Positions 15,975 to 24,069 of a DNA stretch of 34,222 bases are shown here, piece after piece. The notes below the pieces were generated by a model. It made no database searches and was not told the origin of the DNA. It saw only the letters and a program-made list of their open reading frames with translations. The translations under genes were made by a program, and so were the position numbers. Location of the stretch: positions 1 through 34,222 of the forward strand of contig CAILKW010000193.1 of the NCBI GenBank assembly GCA_903834845.1. Reading direction: 5' to 3'. The first letter of the stretch is position 1; the number at the start of each line of letters is the position of its first letter. The DNA is from an uncultured Bacteroidia bacterium. Its GTDB lineage: Bacteria > Bacteroidota > Bacteroidia > Bacteroidales > Prolixibacteraceae.

Positions 15975-16433
15975 ATGAATACAGATTATTTTAAGCTTCT
16001 TCAAGAAATTGATTCCATTGTAACATCGGGAGCAACTCTGGGTGAAATATTACAAAACACGTGTAAATTATTAAAGACCAAGGTATATCACTACGATTGG
16101 GTTGGATTTTATATACTTGAAGAACGAACCTTAAATCTTGTTTTAGGGCCTTTCTACGGAAAACCTACAGAACATACCATTATACCGATTGGAAAAGGAG
16201 TTTGCGGACAAGTGGCAAAAAATAAAAAGCTTAAAACTGTTCAAAATGTTTGTCTCGAAAGTAACTATATCGCTTGCAGCATTGACGTTCAAAGCGAAAT
16301 TGTAGTGCCGATTCTTAAGGATGGAAAATTCGTTGCCGAAATTGATATTGATTCTCACTCCGTTGCCCCATTTACCGTTGAAGACGAAAATTTTTTGACA
16401 TCAGTTTGCCAAAAACTATCTGGATTATTCTAG
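15975..16433 (+). CDS. msrC: GAF-domain free methionine-(R)-sulfoxide reductase-like protein
   Basis: A single GAF domain of 152 residues resembling fRMsr (E. coli YebR/MsrC), which reduces free methionine-R-sulfoxide. Family landmarks are present: DWVGFYI, GKGVCGQVA with Cys77, YIACS with Cys101 exactly 24 residues later (the pair equivalent to E. coli Cys94/Cys118), SEIVVP with Glu108, and DIDS with Asp124 and Asp126. The third active-site Cys of the family, ten residues before the GVC cysteine, is His67 here. Cys93 lies close by and could take its role. It is the last gene of the yigZ-pyrB-pyrI run (31-base gap), and its stop is one base from the stop of the convergent DUF4293 gene. Confidence 0.82.
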   Translation: MNTDYFKLLQEIDSIVTSGATLGEILQNTCKLLKTKVYHYDWVGFYILEERTLNLVLGPFYGKPTEHTIIPIGKGVCGQVAKNKKLKTVQNVCLESNYIACSIDVQSEIVVPILKDGKFVAEIDIDSHSVAPFTVEDENFLTSVCQKLSGLF

Positions 16434-16434
16434 T

Positions 16435-16899
16435 CTATCTAATCCTGTCAATTGATCTTACAAGTAACTCATCTTTAGCTATAGCCCTGATAGCCAGATA
16501 AATTAAAATTGCTGCTATTATTGGAAAGACAAGGTAAACTTTAAGAGAATAGACTCCTGATAAAACTTTCGCACTCGACCATACATAGTAAAAGATCAGA
16601 CCACAAAAACCAAGAAGGATAAAAATATTAATCGTTGAAAGCCTCATCTGTAGTATTCGGTTTTTATACAAGAAGATTGTCGACAGGATAAGTATCAGAC
16701 TTACAGCCCATAATATTATCAAAGGCAAACTGCTGTATATAATTTCTGTTTTTTGAATTCCCTCCATGTAAATACCTTTAATATCGAAACGATATATATT
16801 ACTTTCTTTCCCTGCAATTTCGGCAAAAGGAACAAAAAAAAGGATACCGACAAGCATTTCGGCAATAAGTAAGTAAATTGTTTGAATTCTCTGTATCAT
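16435..16899 (-). CDS. DUF4293-family membrane protein
   Basis: A 154-residue membrane protein beginning MIQRIQTIYLLIAEMLVGIL, the typical opening of the Bacteroidota-specific DUF4293 family, with four hydrophobic segments. The longer open frame reaches up to 17010, but that start would lie inside the divergent gene and upstream of the promoter candidate at 16916-16923. The ATG at 16899 is therefore preferred. Function is unknown for the family. In many Bacteroidota genomes a DUF4293 gene sits near rho; no rho is seen here. It meets msrC tail to tail with one base between stops. Confidence 0.82.
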   Translation of the reverse strand: MIQRIQTIYLLIAEMLVGILFFVPFAEIAGKESNIYRFDIKGIYMEGIQKTEIIYSSLPLIILWAVSLILILSTIFLYKNRILQMRLSTINIFILLGFCGLIFYYVWSSAKVLSGVYSLKVYLVFPIIAAILIYLAIRAIAKDELLVRSIDRIR

Positions 16900-16915
16900 T
16901 GCATTTAATTTTGTG

Positions 16916-16923
16916 CAAAAATA
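16916..16923 (-). promoter_or_regulatory. Candidate -7 element of the DUF4293 promoter
   Basis: Reads TATTTTTG on the minus strand, 17 bases before the ATG at 16899, with TTG 18 bases further upstream. It supports the shortened start and forms a divergent pair with 16951-16981. Confidence 0.45.
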
Positions 16924-16950
16924 CCAAAAAACAATTATTTTCAACCGTTT

Positions 16951-16981
16951 TTTGATATTTCCAAATTTTTCAATAGTTTTG
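16951..16981 (+). promoter_or_regulatory. Sigma-ABfr promoter of the nucleoside phosphorylase gene
   Basis: TTTG at 16951-16954 and TAGTTTTG at 16974-16981 are exact matches to the -33 and -7 consensus elements with a 19-base spacer, the best promoter match I found. Transcription would begin near 16987, just before the ATG at 17001. Confidence 0.6.
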
Positions 16982-17000
16982 ATTGAAACTTCAATATAAA

Positions 17001-17882
17001 ATGATGACAAAAAAAATAGCTTCTTCCGAATTAATTCTCAATCCAGACGGATCAATTTTTCATTTACATCTGAAACCTGGTCAGATAGCAAAAGATATTA
17101 TTCTTGTGGGAGATCCAGGCAGAGTTGATATGATTGCCGATTTTTTTGATACTATTGAATTCAAGGTTCAAAACAGAGAATTTGTCACTGTTACAGGGCA
17201 TTACAAAGGAAATAGGATTACAGTGCTTTCAACTGGAATTGGCACAGATAACATTGATATTGTGATTAATGAACTCGATGCACTTGTAAACATCGATCTT
17301 GAGACCCGAGAGATAAAGTCCGATAAAACCAGTTTGAACTTTATAAGAATAGGAACTTCCGGAGCACTTCAGGGAGATATTCCTGTTGATGCTTTTTTAG
17401 CATCGCGCAAAGCAATTGGATTCGATGGATTGATGAATTTCTACGCCAGACGAGAAGAAATTGCCGATCAGGACTTTGAAAATGCCTTCAAGACCTATAC
17501 AAATTGGAATCCATTACTGGCATCACCGTATGTTGTAGATTGTGACATAGATCTATTTAATAAGATTACCGATTATGAGTTTATCTCCGGAATAACCATT
17601 TCAGCACCCGGATTTTATGGACCACAAGGGCGAGAATTACGTTTAAACATTGTTGACCAACAGATTAACGATAAAATTGAATCCTTCAGATTCAATGAGA
17701 TGAAAATCACTAATTACGAAATGGAGTGTTCTGCAATTTATGGACTTAGCAAATTGCTTGGTCATCAATCACTCACGGTATGCATCATTATTGCAAACCG
17801 TATTAATCGTAATGCCAGTAGTGACTATAAAATAGTAATGAAGCGACTTGTAAAAAAAATTCTTGATAAATTGGCTCAATAA
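17001..17882 (+). CDS. Nucleoside phosphorylase (uridine phosphorylase-like)
   Basis: Splits nucleosides with phosphate into base and ribose-1-phosphate. The PNP/UDP family pattern is clear: LVGDPGRVDMIADFF (phosphate loop), STGIGTDNIDIVINELDAL, IRIGTSGALQGDIPVD, and NYEMECSAIYGLSKLLGH, whose Met-Glu pair binds ribose. The open frame extends to a TTG at 16983, but this lies at the promoter -7 element. ATG 17001 (or 17004) is the sensible start, giving 293 residues. It resembles uridine phosphorylase more than purine phosphorylases, but the substrate cannot be fixed by eye. Seven bases separate it from the next gene. Confidence 0.88.
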   Translation: MMTKKIASSELILNPDGSIFHLHLKPGQIAKDIILVGDPGRVDMIADFFDTIEFKVQNREFVTVTGHYKGNRITVLSTGIGTDNIDIVINELDALVNIDLETREIKSDKTSLNFIRIGTSGALQGDIPVDAFLASRKAIGFDGLMNFYARREEIADQDFENAFKTYTNWNPLLASPYVVDCDIDLFNKITDYEFISGITISAPGFYGPQGRELRLNIVDQQINDKIESFRFNEMKITNYEMECSAIYGLSKLLGHQSLTVCIIIANRINRNASSDYKIVMKRLVKKILDKLAQ

Positions 17883-17888
17883 AAAAGG

Positions 17889-18758
17889 ATGGAAGAAATT
17901 GTAAAAATAGATACCTTACTCACATTAATTGATGACCACGATGAAGAGGTTTACCTTGCAGTGAGGGACAAACTGCTCGAAACAGGATCTGATGTTTTGC
18001 CTGTTTTGGAACACGCCTTAGACTCGTCTGTAAATCTTCTTCAACACGATCGACTTGAACTGATAATTGATCAACTCAAACTAATAAAACTTGTTGACAA
18101 AACAGCTCATTGGGTTAACTCGGAAAATAAAGCTCTGCTGGATGGATGGATTTTAATAAGTACAATTCACCACTCAACAATAGTTCACGATAAGATTGAA
18201 CTGCTTATTCGTAGAATTGTGCGCGATATCTGGCTCGAAATAAATGATTCCCTCACTTCACTTGAAAAAGTATCTGTTATCAATCATGTCTTTTACGAAT
18301 TGTACCATTTTGAGTTAAACACACCAGACATTTATGCTCCGGAAAACTGTCTGATAAATAACTTATTAGTTTCCAGAAAAGGAAATCTCATTTCGCTTAC
18401 CGCATTATATTCTATTATTGCTCAAAGGTTAAATCTTCCGATATTTCCCTTAGGAATTGGACGATACCTTATACTGGGTTACTATGAACCGCGGCTTTCG
18501 AGAGAAATTTACGGCGAAAAAGCAGAACCCTTTTTATTTTATATTAATATGGAACATAAAGGAGCATTAATCGGTGCCAAAGAGTTGGAGTATGTTGTAC
18601 ATGAAAACAGAGAAAGCATTGCGAATGCAAAGGTTTTGAGTGAAGGAACAATGATAAAAAAACTTTTGCTTTTCCTAAAGTATTGCTACAAATCGAGAGG
18701 CGATGAGGATAAGACTAATCGTACAAATAAAGTTTTGGAGAAACTTCGAAAATATTAA
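17889..18758 (+). CDS. SirB1-like transglutaminase-fold (Transglut_core2) protein
   Basis: A 289-residue protein whose middle part (about 130-205) carries the SirB1/Transglut_core2 pattern: NHVFYELYHF, PENCLINNLLVSRKGNLISL, TALYSIIAQRLNLPIFPLGI, and YLILGYYEP. The typical P-G-H-F-L motif reads GIGRYLI, so the His usual at that place is missing. The N-terminal part is alpha-helical (HEAT-like, DDHDEEVYLAVRDKLLETG). Function of the family is unclear and enzymatic activity is doubtful here. It is cotranscribed with the phosphorylase and ends at a strong terminator. Confidence 0.75.
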   Translation: MEEIVKIDTLLTLIDDHDEEVYLAVRDKLLETGSDVLPVLEHALDSSVNLLQHDRLELIIDQLKLIKLVDKTAHWVNSENKALLDGWILISTIHHSTIVHDKIELLIRRIVRDIWLEINDSLTSLEKVSVINHVFYELYHFELNTPDIYAPENCLINNLLVSRKGNLISLTALYSIIAQRLNLPIFPLGIGRYLILGYYEPRLSREIYGEKAEPFLFYINMEHKGALIGAKELEYVVHENRESIANAKVLSEGTMIKKLLLFLKYCYKSRGDEDKTNRTNKVLEKLRKY

Positions 18759-18782
18759 AAAAGGGGCGTTTAGCCCCTTTTT
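18758..18782. terminator. Bidirectional terminator between convergent genes
   Basis: GGGGC (18763-18767) pairs with GCCCC (18773-18777) around loop GTTTA. The stem is extended by five A-T pairs on the outside, so a U-run follows the hairpin in both directions. It serves the plus-strand gene ending at 18758 and rny ending at 18806. Confidence 0.88.
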
Positions 18783-18805
18783 ATATTTGAAAAGAATATG
18801 TTATT

Positions 18806-20362
18806 TTATTTGGCGTAACTGACAGCTCTTGTTTCGCGAATAACTGTTATTTTAACCTGGCCCGGATAAGTCATCTCATCCTGAATTTTTTTTGCAATAT
18901 CATAAGAGAGGTTTTCAGCCTCAATATCAGTCATTTTATCACTTCCAACAATTACCCGGAGTTCACGTCCGGCCTGAATTGCATAAGTTTTTGTAACACC
19001 AGGATAAGAAAGTGCCATATTTTCCAAGTCATTTAACCGTTTGATGTACGATTCAACAGCTTCTCGCCTTGCACCTGGACGAGCTCCCGAAATAGCATCA
19101 CAAGCCTGCACAATAGGAGCAAGCAGACTATCCATCTCAACTTCATCATGGTGAGAACCAATAGCGTTACATATATCAGGCTTTTCCTTAAATTTTTCGG
19201 CAAGCTTCATACCCAGAATTGCATGTGGCAATTCCGGTTCATCATCGGGAACTTTACCAATATCGTGAAGAAGTCCGGCACGTTTGGCTCGTTTAGGATT
19301 TAATCCGAGCTCTGCAGCCATAATAGAACAAAGATTAGCTGTCTCACGGGAGTGTTGTAACAAATTCTGCCCATAAGAAGAGCGATACTTCATTTTCCCG
19401 ATAAGACGAATCAGTTCAGGGTGCAATCCGTGAACCCCAAGATCGATTGTTGTCCGCTTTCCAGTTTCAATAATCTCTTCTTCAACCTGTTTTTTCACTT
19501 TATTGACAACCTCTTCGATGCGTGCCGGATGAATTCTGCCATCGGTAACAAGTTGATGAAGAGCAAGTCTGGCTATTTCGCGCCTTACCGGGTCAAATGC
19601 CGAAAGTACAATTGCTTCGGGTGTATCATCAACAATAATTTCAACTCCCGTTGCTGCCTCAAGTGCTCTGATATTTCGGCCTTCACGTCCAATAATCCTT
19701 CCTTTTATCTCATCGCTTTCGATATGAAAAACGGTTACTGAATTTTCGATAGCTGTTTCGGAAGCAACACGCTGAATTGACTTGACAATAATTTTCTTAG
19801 CCTCCTTGTTTGCAGTCATTTTTGCCTCATCCATTATCTCCTGAATGAACGACATTGCCTCTGTTTTTGCCTCATTTTTCAGTGAATCAACAAGTTGTGC
19901 TTTAGCCTCATCTGCTGAAATTCCTGATAAGGCTTCGAGTTGCTGAACCTGTTGTTTGTGAAGTTTGAGCATCTCTTCTTCTTTTTGTTCTACTAATTCA
20001 AGTTGAACATTCAGGTTCTCACGAATAGTAACAATATCTCTTTCGGAATTTTCCAAATCTTTGATATTGCGTTGCAACTCCTCTTTCCTCTGAAGAAAAA
20101 TTGCCTCCTTTTGCTTCAGTTTATTTTCAGCTCCTGAAATCCGAAGGTTACGCTCATTAATGTAGCTTTCGTGTTCAGATTTTAACTGAATAAACTTCTC
20201 TTTTGCCTGGAGCATTTTTTTCTCCTTGAGCATTTCAGCCTGCACCTCAGCATCGGCAAGCATTTTTTGTTTGTTCTTCGACAGCACCTTATCCCACAGA
20301 AAATAGGAAGCTGTACTTCCTATAAGCAGTGTAACAATGCCCGTGATGATCGTTATTTCCAT
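18806..20362 (-). CDS. rny: Ribonuclease Y
   Basis: Membrane-bound endoribonuclease that starts mRNA decay. The 518-residue protein is of usual length. It has an N-terminal membrane helix (about 4-22), a long coiled coil (30-200, rich in K, E and Q), a KH RNA-binding domain ([20 protein letters not shown]) and an HD domain with [31 protein letters not shown] and the His/Asp of GSHHDE. It lies behind zapA and the coiled-coil gene, an arrangement often seen in Bacteroidota. A structured leader candidate lies directly upstream (20389-20457). Confidence 0.97.
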   Translation of the reverse strand: MEITIITGIVTLLIGSTASYFLWDKVLSKNKQKMLADAEVQAEMLKEKKMLQAKEKFIQLKSEHESYINERNLRISGAENKLKQKEAIFLQRKEELQRNIKDLENSERDIVTIRENLNVQLELVEQKEEEMLKLHKQQVQQLEALSGISADEAKAQLVDSLKNEAKTEAMSFIQEIMDEAKMTANKEAKKIIVKSIQRVASETAIENSVTVFHIESDEIKGRIIGREGRNIRALEAATGVEIIVDDTPEAIVLSAFDPVRREIARLALHQLVTDGRIHPARIEEVVNKVKKQVEEEIIETGKRTTIDLGVHGLHPELIRLIGKMKYRSSYGQNLLQHSRETANLCSIMAAELGLNPKRAKRAGLLHDIGKVPDDEPELPHAILGMKLAEKFKEKPDICNAIGSHHDEVEMDSLLAPIVQACDAISGARPGARREAVESYIKRLNDLENMALSYPGVTKTYAIQAGRELRVIVGSDKMTDIEAENLSYDIAKKIQDEMTYPGQVKITVIRETRAVSYAK

Positions 20363-20388
20363 TCGTAAAATACAATTAAAGGTTTAAC

Positions 20389-20457
20389 AAAAAAATACCG
20401 CACTCAAATTACTCTGATCAGGTCAAACTGAACATCCGGAATAATTAAAAATGCGGG
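20389..20457 (-). ncRNA. Structured RNA candidate between zapA and rny
   Basis: On the minus strand this 69-nt stretch can fold into one long interrupted hairpin. P1 is CCGCA/TGCGG (20452-20456 with 20398-20402), P2 is AATTATT/AGTAATT (20440-20446 with 20407-20413, one G-U), P3 is TCAG/CTGA (20428-20431 with 20418-20421) with loop TTTGAC. Seven U follow P1. It could be a small RNA, a leader or attenuator of rny, or an elaborate terminator of zapA. It is too short for a usual 6S RNA of about 180 nt, though 6S genes do lie next to zapA in other bacteria. Fold made by eye, no energy computed. Confidence 0.4.
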
Positions 20458-20475
20458 TCTATTAGAATTCAAAAA

Positions 20476-20769
20476 CTATTTTTCCTTTTCAAGAAACTCT
20501 GCCAGAAAATCATTCATCACTTCCAATTCATCAATTAAGGGCGAACTATCAATACGCTTTTCGGTATCTGCCTTTTGAATTACAAACTGCAATGTTGCCA
20601 TCGCAAGACAATCCTGTAAGTCTTTGGTAGGATACTTTTGCTTATATTGAACAACCTTTTCGTTGATAATTTTCGCTGCCTTACGAATACCTTCCTCCTC
20701 TTTGCGATCGACTTTCAAAGGATACGAACGGTCGGCTATATTGACATTTATCGAAAGTTTATCATCCAT
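20476..20769 (-). CDS. zapA: Cell division protein ZapA
   Basis: A 97-residue ZapA, which bundles FtsZ filaments at the division ring. It has the N-terminal beta part (LSINVNIADRSYPLKVDRKE), then EEGIRKAAKIINEKVVQYKQ and a long helix, and ends acidic (FLAEFLEKEK). It lies 11 bases after the small coiled-coil gene and 113 bases before rny. Length and pattern fit the family. Confidence 0.88.
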   Translation of the reverse strand: MDDKLSINVNIADRSYPLKVDRKEEEGIRKAAKIINEKVVQYKQKYPTKDLQDCLAMATLQFVIQKADTEKRIDSSPLIDELEVMNDFLAEFLEKEK

Positions 20770-20780
20770 AGCATTTTGTA

Positions 20781-21074
20781 TTACTTATTTAACAGAGCAA
20801 TACATTTGTCTATTTCCCGCACTATTCTGTTTATCTTCAATTTCGCTTCGTGCGAATCATCATCCGCACCAAGCAACGACTTCGCAAACTTTAGCTCTTC
20901 CTGTTTTTTGATAAGTTCCTCATTTTGAAAAGTGAGTAATCTTACCTGCTCTTTCAGTTGTGACTGTTCCTCGATGAAAATCTGCTTCTCCTTTTTCATC
21001 CGTAAATGAAGCTCGATTAGCTTATCGAGCTTACTTTTGAACTCCACCAACAAAACAGTTTCACGCTCTGTCAT
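20781..21074 (-). CDS. Small coiled-coil protein upstream of zapA
   Basis: A 97-residue protein that is nearly all predicted helix with heptad spacing (LVEFKSKLDKLIELHLRMKK, QLKEQVRLLTFQNEELIKKQ). No signal peptide or enzymatic motif is visible. Position before zapA and the coiled-coil character suggest a division-linked partner, comparable in kind to ZapB, but this is inference from context and not from family recognition. First gene of the unit with zapA and rny; a good promoter element lies just upstream. Confidence 0.78.
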   Translation of the reverse strand: MTERETVLLVEFKSKLDKLIELHLRMKKEKQIFIEEQSQLKEQVRLLTFQNEELIKKQEELKFAKSLLGADDDSHEAKLKINRIVREIDKCIALLNK

Positions 21075-21092
21075 ACGAATTGTTTACAGAGA

Positions 21093-21100
21093 CAAAGTTA
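21093..21100 (-). promoter_or_regulatory. Candidate -7 element for the zapA-rny unit
   Basis: Reads TAACTTTG on the minus strand, an exact TAnnTTTG match, 18 bases before the ATG at 21074. TTTC lies 16 bases upstream of it. Confidence 0.4.
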
Positions 21101-21199
21101 ATATTTTAATCATATTGAAATACTAATCTCATCAATTAATTGTTCAACAAAGTTTTTAAAAGTTTACTAATTTAGCAAATTCATCGAAAATGATCAATA

Positions 21200-22921
21200 A
21201 TGAGAGTTGTTTTACCGTTTTTTCTGCTATTATTATGTTTTATTAATGAGCTAAATGCTCAAAAAAACACTGATAATGATTCATTTACAAGTCCTTTAAA
21301 GCCACCTTTTTTATTTTCAGGAAATTTTGGAGAATTAAGACAATCCCACTTCCATTCGGGACTTGATTACCGCACACAAGGAAGAACAGGGCTACCTGTA
21401 TTTGCAGTGAAAGAAGGATATATTTCCAGAATTGGCATATCACCTTCGGGATATGGCAACGCCTTGTATATGAATCATCCTGACGGTATTACATCAGTTT
21501 ACGGCCATCTTGAAAGGTTTAGTGATAAATTACAGGATTATATTAAAGAAAAGCAATATGGCCGTGAAAGTTTTTCAATCAATATTAACCTTTCGAAAGA
21601 CGAATTCAATTTTGAACAAGGTGAAATCATTGCATGGTCAGGCAATTCAGGCAGCTCCGGCGGCCCGCATCTTCATTTCGAAATCAGAGATACAAGATCT
21701 GAAAGAGTCTATAATCCAATATTTTATAATTCTGGAATAAAAGACAATAGTCCTCCTAAAATTATAGCAATCTATGTATATCCATTAACAACAAACAGTA
21801 ATGTAGGTGAGAATCACACTAAAAAAAGACTTGAAACTGTTTCCGTTCCTGATGGCTACCGATTGAAAAATAACCAACCAATTCAACTTTATGGTAAAAT
21901 AGGCTTCGGTATTCAGTCTGATGATTATTTCAGTGGCATAGGATTAAAATGTGGTATTTATTCAGCAACTTTATTTTGCGACGGGAAAAAGGTTTTCGGC
22001 TTTAAAATGGACAATTTTTCATTTGAAGATTCGCGATTTGCCAATTCTCAGTCCGATTACGAAGAATACATTCTGTCACATCGCTGGATTCAGAGGTTGT
22101 TCAAGCAACCAGGAAATGATCTCGACATTTATGAACCTGCTGATATGAACGGAATTTTAAACCTTGATGATGGAAAAGGACATGAATTCGAAATTATTGT
22201 TTGCGACGCACTCGGTAACAAAACCAGTTTGAAATTCAGAACATCAAGCAAAAAGTCACAATCACAGTCTAAAAAACAGGATTTCACAAAAGAATTTTTT
22301 TTCGGGCAATCTAATGTTTTTGAGAACGACAAAATTAAAATTGATTTACCCAAAGGAGCATTATATGATAATTTAGACTTCGTTTGGAAATCCTCCCCTA
22401 AACTATCAGGCTGTTTTTCAGAAATTCAACAAGTACATTCAAGACTTACTCCTCTACAAAAGCCCTACTCGCTTGCGATAAAATGTGATGGTTTACCAGA
22501 AGAATTAAGAGACAAAGCTTTAATTGTATCAGTTGCCCCAACTACCGGTCAAAAGTCTTCTATCGGCGGTGAATATTCGGCAGGATGGGTTACGGTGAAA
22601 ACTAGTATCTTCGGAAGTTTTGCAGTTGTTGTTGATAAAACGCCACCTGTGATTACACCTCTAAGCATCAAAGATAAAAAAACTCTCACCGATAACAAGA
22701 AAGTGCAGTTTAGAATTACGGACGATCTTTCAGGAATAAAATCGTATCGTGGCGAAATTGACGGAATTTGGGTACTTTTTGAATACGATGCAAAATCACA
22801 ATTGATCAATTATACTTTTGATAAAAACAGAATGGCTTTTGGGAAATCACATCTTTTAAGATTAGTAGTTACAGATAACAAGGAAAATAAAACAGAATAT
22901 AAAGCAATTATATACAAATGA
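21200..22921 (+). CDS. Secreted M23 (LytM-type) peptidoglycan peptidase
   Basis: A 573-residue exported protein with signal peptide (MRVVLPFFLLLLCFINELNA) and an M23 zinc endopeptidase domain at about 35-175. Zn ligands His52 and Asp56 (HFHSGLDYR), His103 (YGHLERF) and the His157-x-His159 pair (GGPHLHFEIRD) are all present, so it should be active on peptide cross-bridges. The remaining 400 residues look like beta-rich Ig-like domains, with a clear one at the end (KTPPVITPLSIKD ... FRITDDLSGIKSYRGEIDG). This architecture is common in Bacteroidota. The stop overlaps the anmK start by four bases, linking wall cutting to recycling of anhydro-MurNAc. Confidence 0.9.
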   Translation: MRVVLPFFLLLLCFINELNAQKNTDNDSFTSPLKPPFLFSGNFGELRQSHFHSGLDYRTQGRTGLPVFAVKEGYISRIGISPSGYGNALYMNHPDGITSVYGHLERFSDKLQDYIKEKQYGRESFSININLSKDEFNFEQGEIIAWSGNSGSSGGPHLHFEIRDTRSERVYNPIFYNSGIKDNSPPKIIAIYVYPLTTNSNVGENHTKKRLETVSVPDGYRLKNNQPIQLYGKIGFGIQSDDYFSGIGLKCGIYSATLFCDGKKVFGFKMDNFSFEDSRFANSQSDYEEYILSHRWIQRLFKQPGNDLDIYEPADMNGILNLDDGKGHEFEIIVCDALGNKTSLKFRTSSKKSQSQSKKQDFTKEFFFGQSNVFENDKIKIDLPKGALYDNLDFVWKSSPKLSGCFSEIQQVHSRLTPLQKPYSLAIKCDGLPEELRDKALIVSVAPTTGQKSSIGGEYSAGWVTVKTSIFGSFAVVVDKTPPVITPLSIKDKKTLTDNKKVQFRITDDLSGIKSYRGEIDGIWVLFEYDAKSQLINYTFDKNRMAFGKSHLLRLVVTDNKENKTEYKAIIYK

Positions 22922-23970
22922 ACATATTAGCTATTGGTGTTATGTCTGGTACATCGCTTGACGGAATTGATATTGCACTTTGCCGATTTTCATATTCCGA
23001 AAACGTGTGGAGGTATGAAATAATTGAAGCACAAACGTTTGAATATACGCCTATCTGGATTGAAAAAATAACAGATGCACCTCACCTGAAGGCAGATGAG
23101 TTTTTGATCTTGAATAACGAATATGGCCGATATACAGGTGAACTCATAAATGATTTTCTCCGTGGTCAAGAAATACCACAATTAATTGCTTCTCATGGCC
23201 ACACGATTTTTCACCAGCCAGACAAAAAATTCACATTTCAACTGGGTAACGGTGCCTCAATTGCCGCAACAACCCAAATTACGACTGTCAGCGATTTCAG
23301 AAATTTTGATGTTGCACTGGGAGGACAAGGTGCTCCTCTCGTCCCCATTGGTGACCAACTTCTATTCCCAGAATTCGACTTCTGCCTTAATATCGGTGGA
23401 TTTGCAAATATTTCGTATAAACAAGATGACGTGCGAATCGCTTTTGATCTTGCTCCGGCAAATATTATTCTAAATGAGCTTGCCCGGCAAAAAGGATTTG
23501 CTTTTGATAAAGATGGCAATTTGGGGTCTTTAGGTACAATAAACAATTCTTTACTCAATAAATTGAATAATCTGGATTTCTATAAACAGAAAAAACCTAA
23601 ATCACTTGGTCGAGAATGGGTTGATAATCACATTATCCCCTTACTAACGACCTCAGCTCTCACCATTGAGGATCAAGCTGCCACACTTTATGAACATATC
23701 TCGTTTCAGATTTCAAAAGTAATTGGTAATTCAGGAAAACTACTGGCAACAGGAGGCGGATCTAAAAATCGGTTCCTAATTGATAAATTGAAACAAAAAA
23801 CATCGTGCCAGATCATTCTGCCAGATGAAAAACTCATTGACTTCAAAGAAGCTCTCATTTTCGCATTACTGGGAGTGCTTTCATTTAATGGACAGATCAA
23901 TGTTTATTCATCAGTTACAGGTTCATTGCAGGATCACTCAGGAGGAGTCATCCATAAAATTAAGAATTAA
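22918..23970 (+). CDS. anmK: Anhydro-N-acetylmuramic acid kinase AnmK
   Basis: Phosphorylates and hydrolyses 1,6-anhydro-MurNAc to MurNAc-6-phosphate in peptidoglycan recycling. The 350-residue protein shows the N-terminal phosphate loop GVMSGTSLDGIDIALCRF, ASHGHTIFHQP, GGQGAPLVPIGD, NIGGFANISY, FDLAPANIILNEL and the late LLATGGGSKNRFLI. Length fits the Bacteroidota members. Translationally coupled to the M23 gene by an ATGA overlap. Confidence 0.96.
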   Translation: MNILAIGVMSGTSLDGIDIALCRFSYSENVWRYEIIEAQTFEYTPIWIEKITDAPHLKADEFLILNNEYGRYTGELINDFLRGQEIPQLIASHGHTIFHQPDKKFTFQLGNGASIAATTQITTVSDFRNFDVALGGQGAPLVPIGDQLLFPEFDFCLNIGGFANISYKQDDVRIAFDLAPANIILNELARQKGFAFDKDGNLGSLGTINNSLLNKLNNLDFYKQKKPKSLGREWVDNHIIPLLTTSALTIEDQAATLYEHISFQISKVIGNSGKLLATGGGSKNRFLIDKLKQKTSCQIILPDEKLIDFKEALIFALLGVLSFNGQINVYSSVTGSLQDHSGGVIHKIKN

Positions 23971-24035
23971 TGATAAAACTCATTAAAAAAAATATAATCC
24001 TTTTGTCTAAAAAGTGATAGATACTACAATTTTTC

Positions 24036-24043
24036 TATTTTTG
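24036..24043 (+). promoter_or_regulatory. Candidate -7 element of the C69 dipeptidase gene
   Basis: TATTTTTG matches TAnnTTTG, 26 bases before the ATG at 24070. The nearest TTTG is 30 bases upstream, too far for a usual -33 element. Confidence 0.35.
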
Positions 24044-24069
24044 TCAAAACTGTATTAATACGATTTTCA

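Noticed and set aside
20389-20457. Canonical 6S RNA
   Set aside because: Position beside zapA is suggestive, but the element is about 69 nt and lacks the large central bubble in a 180-nt rod.
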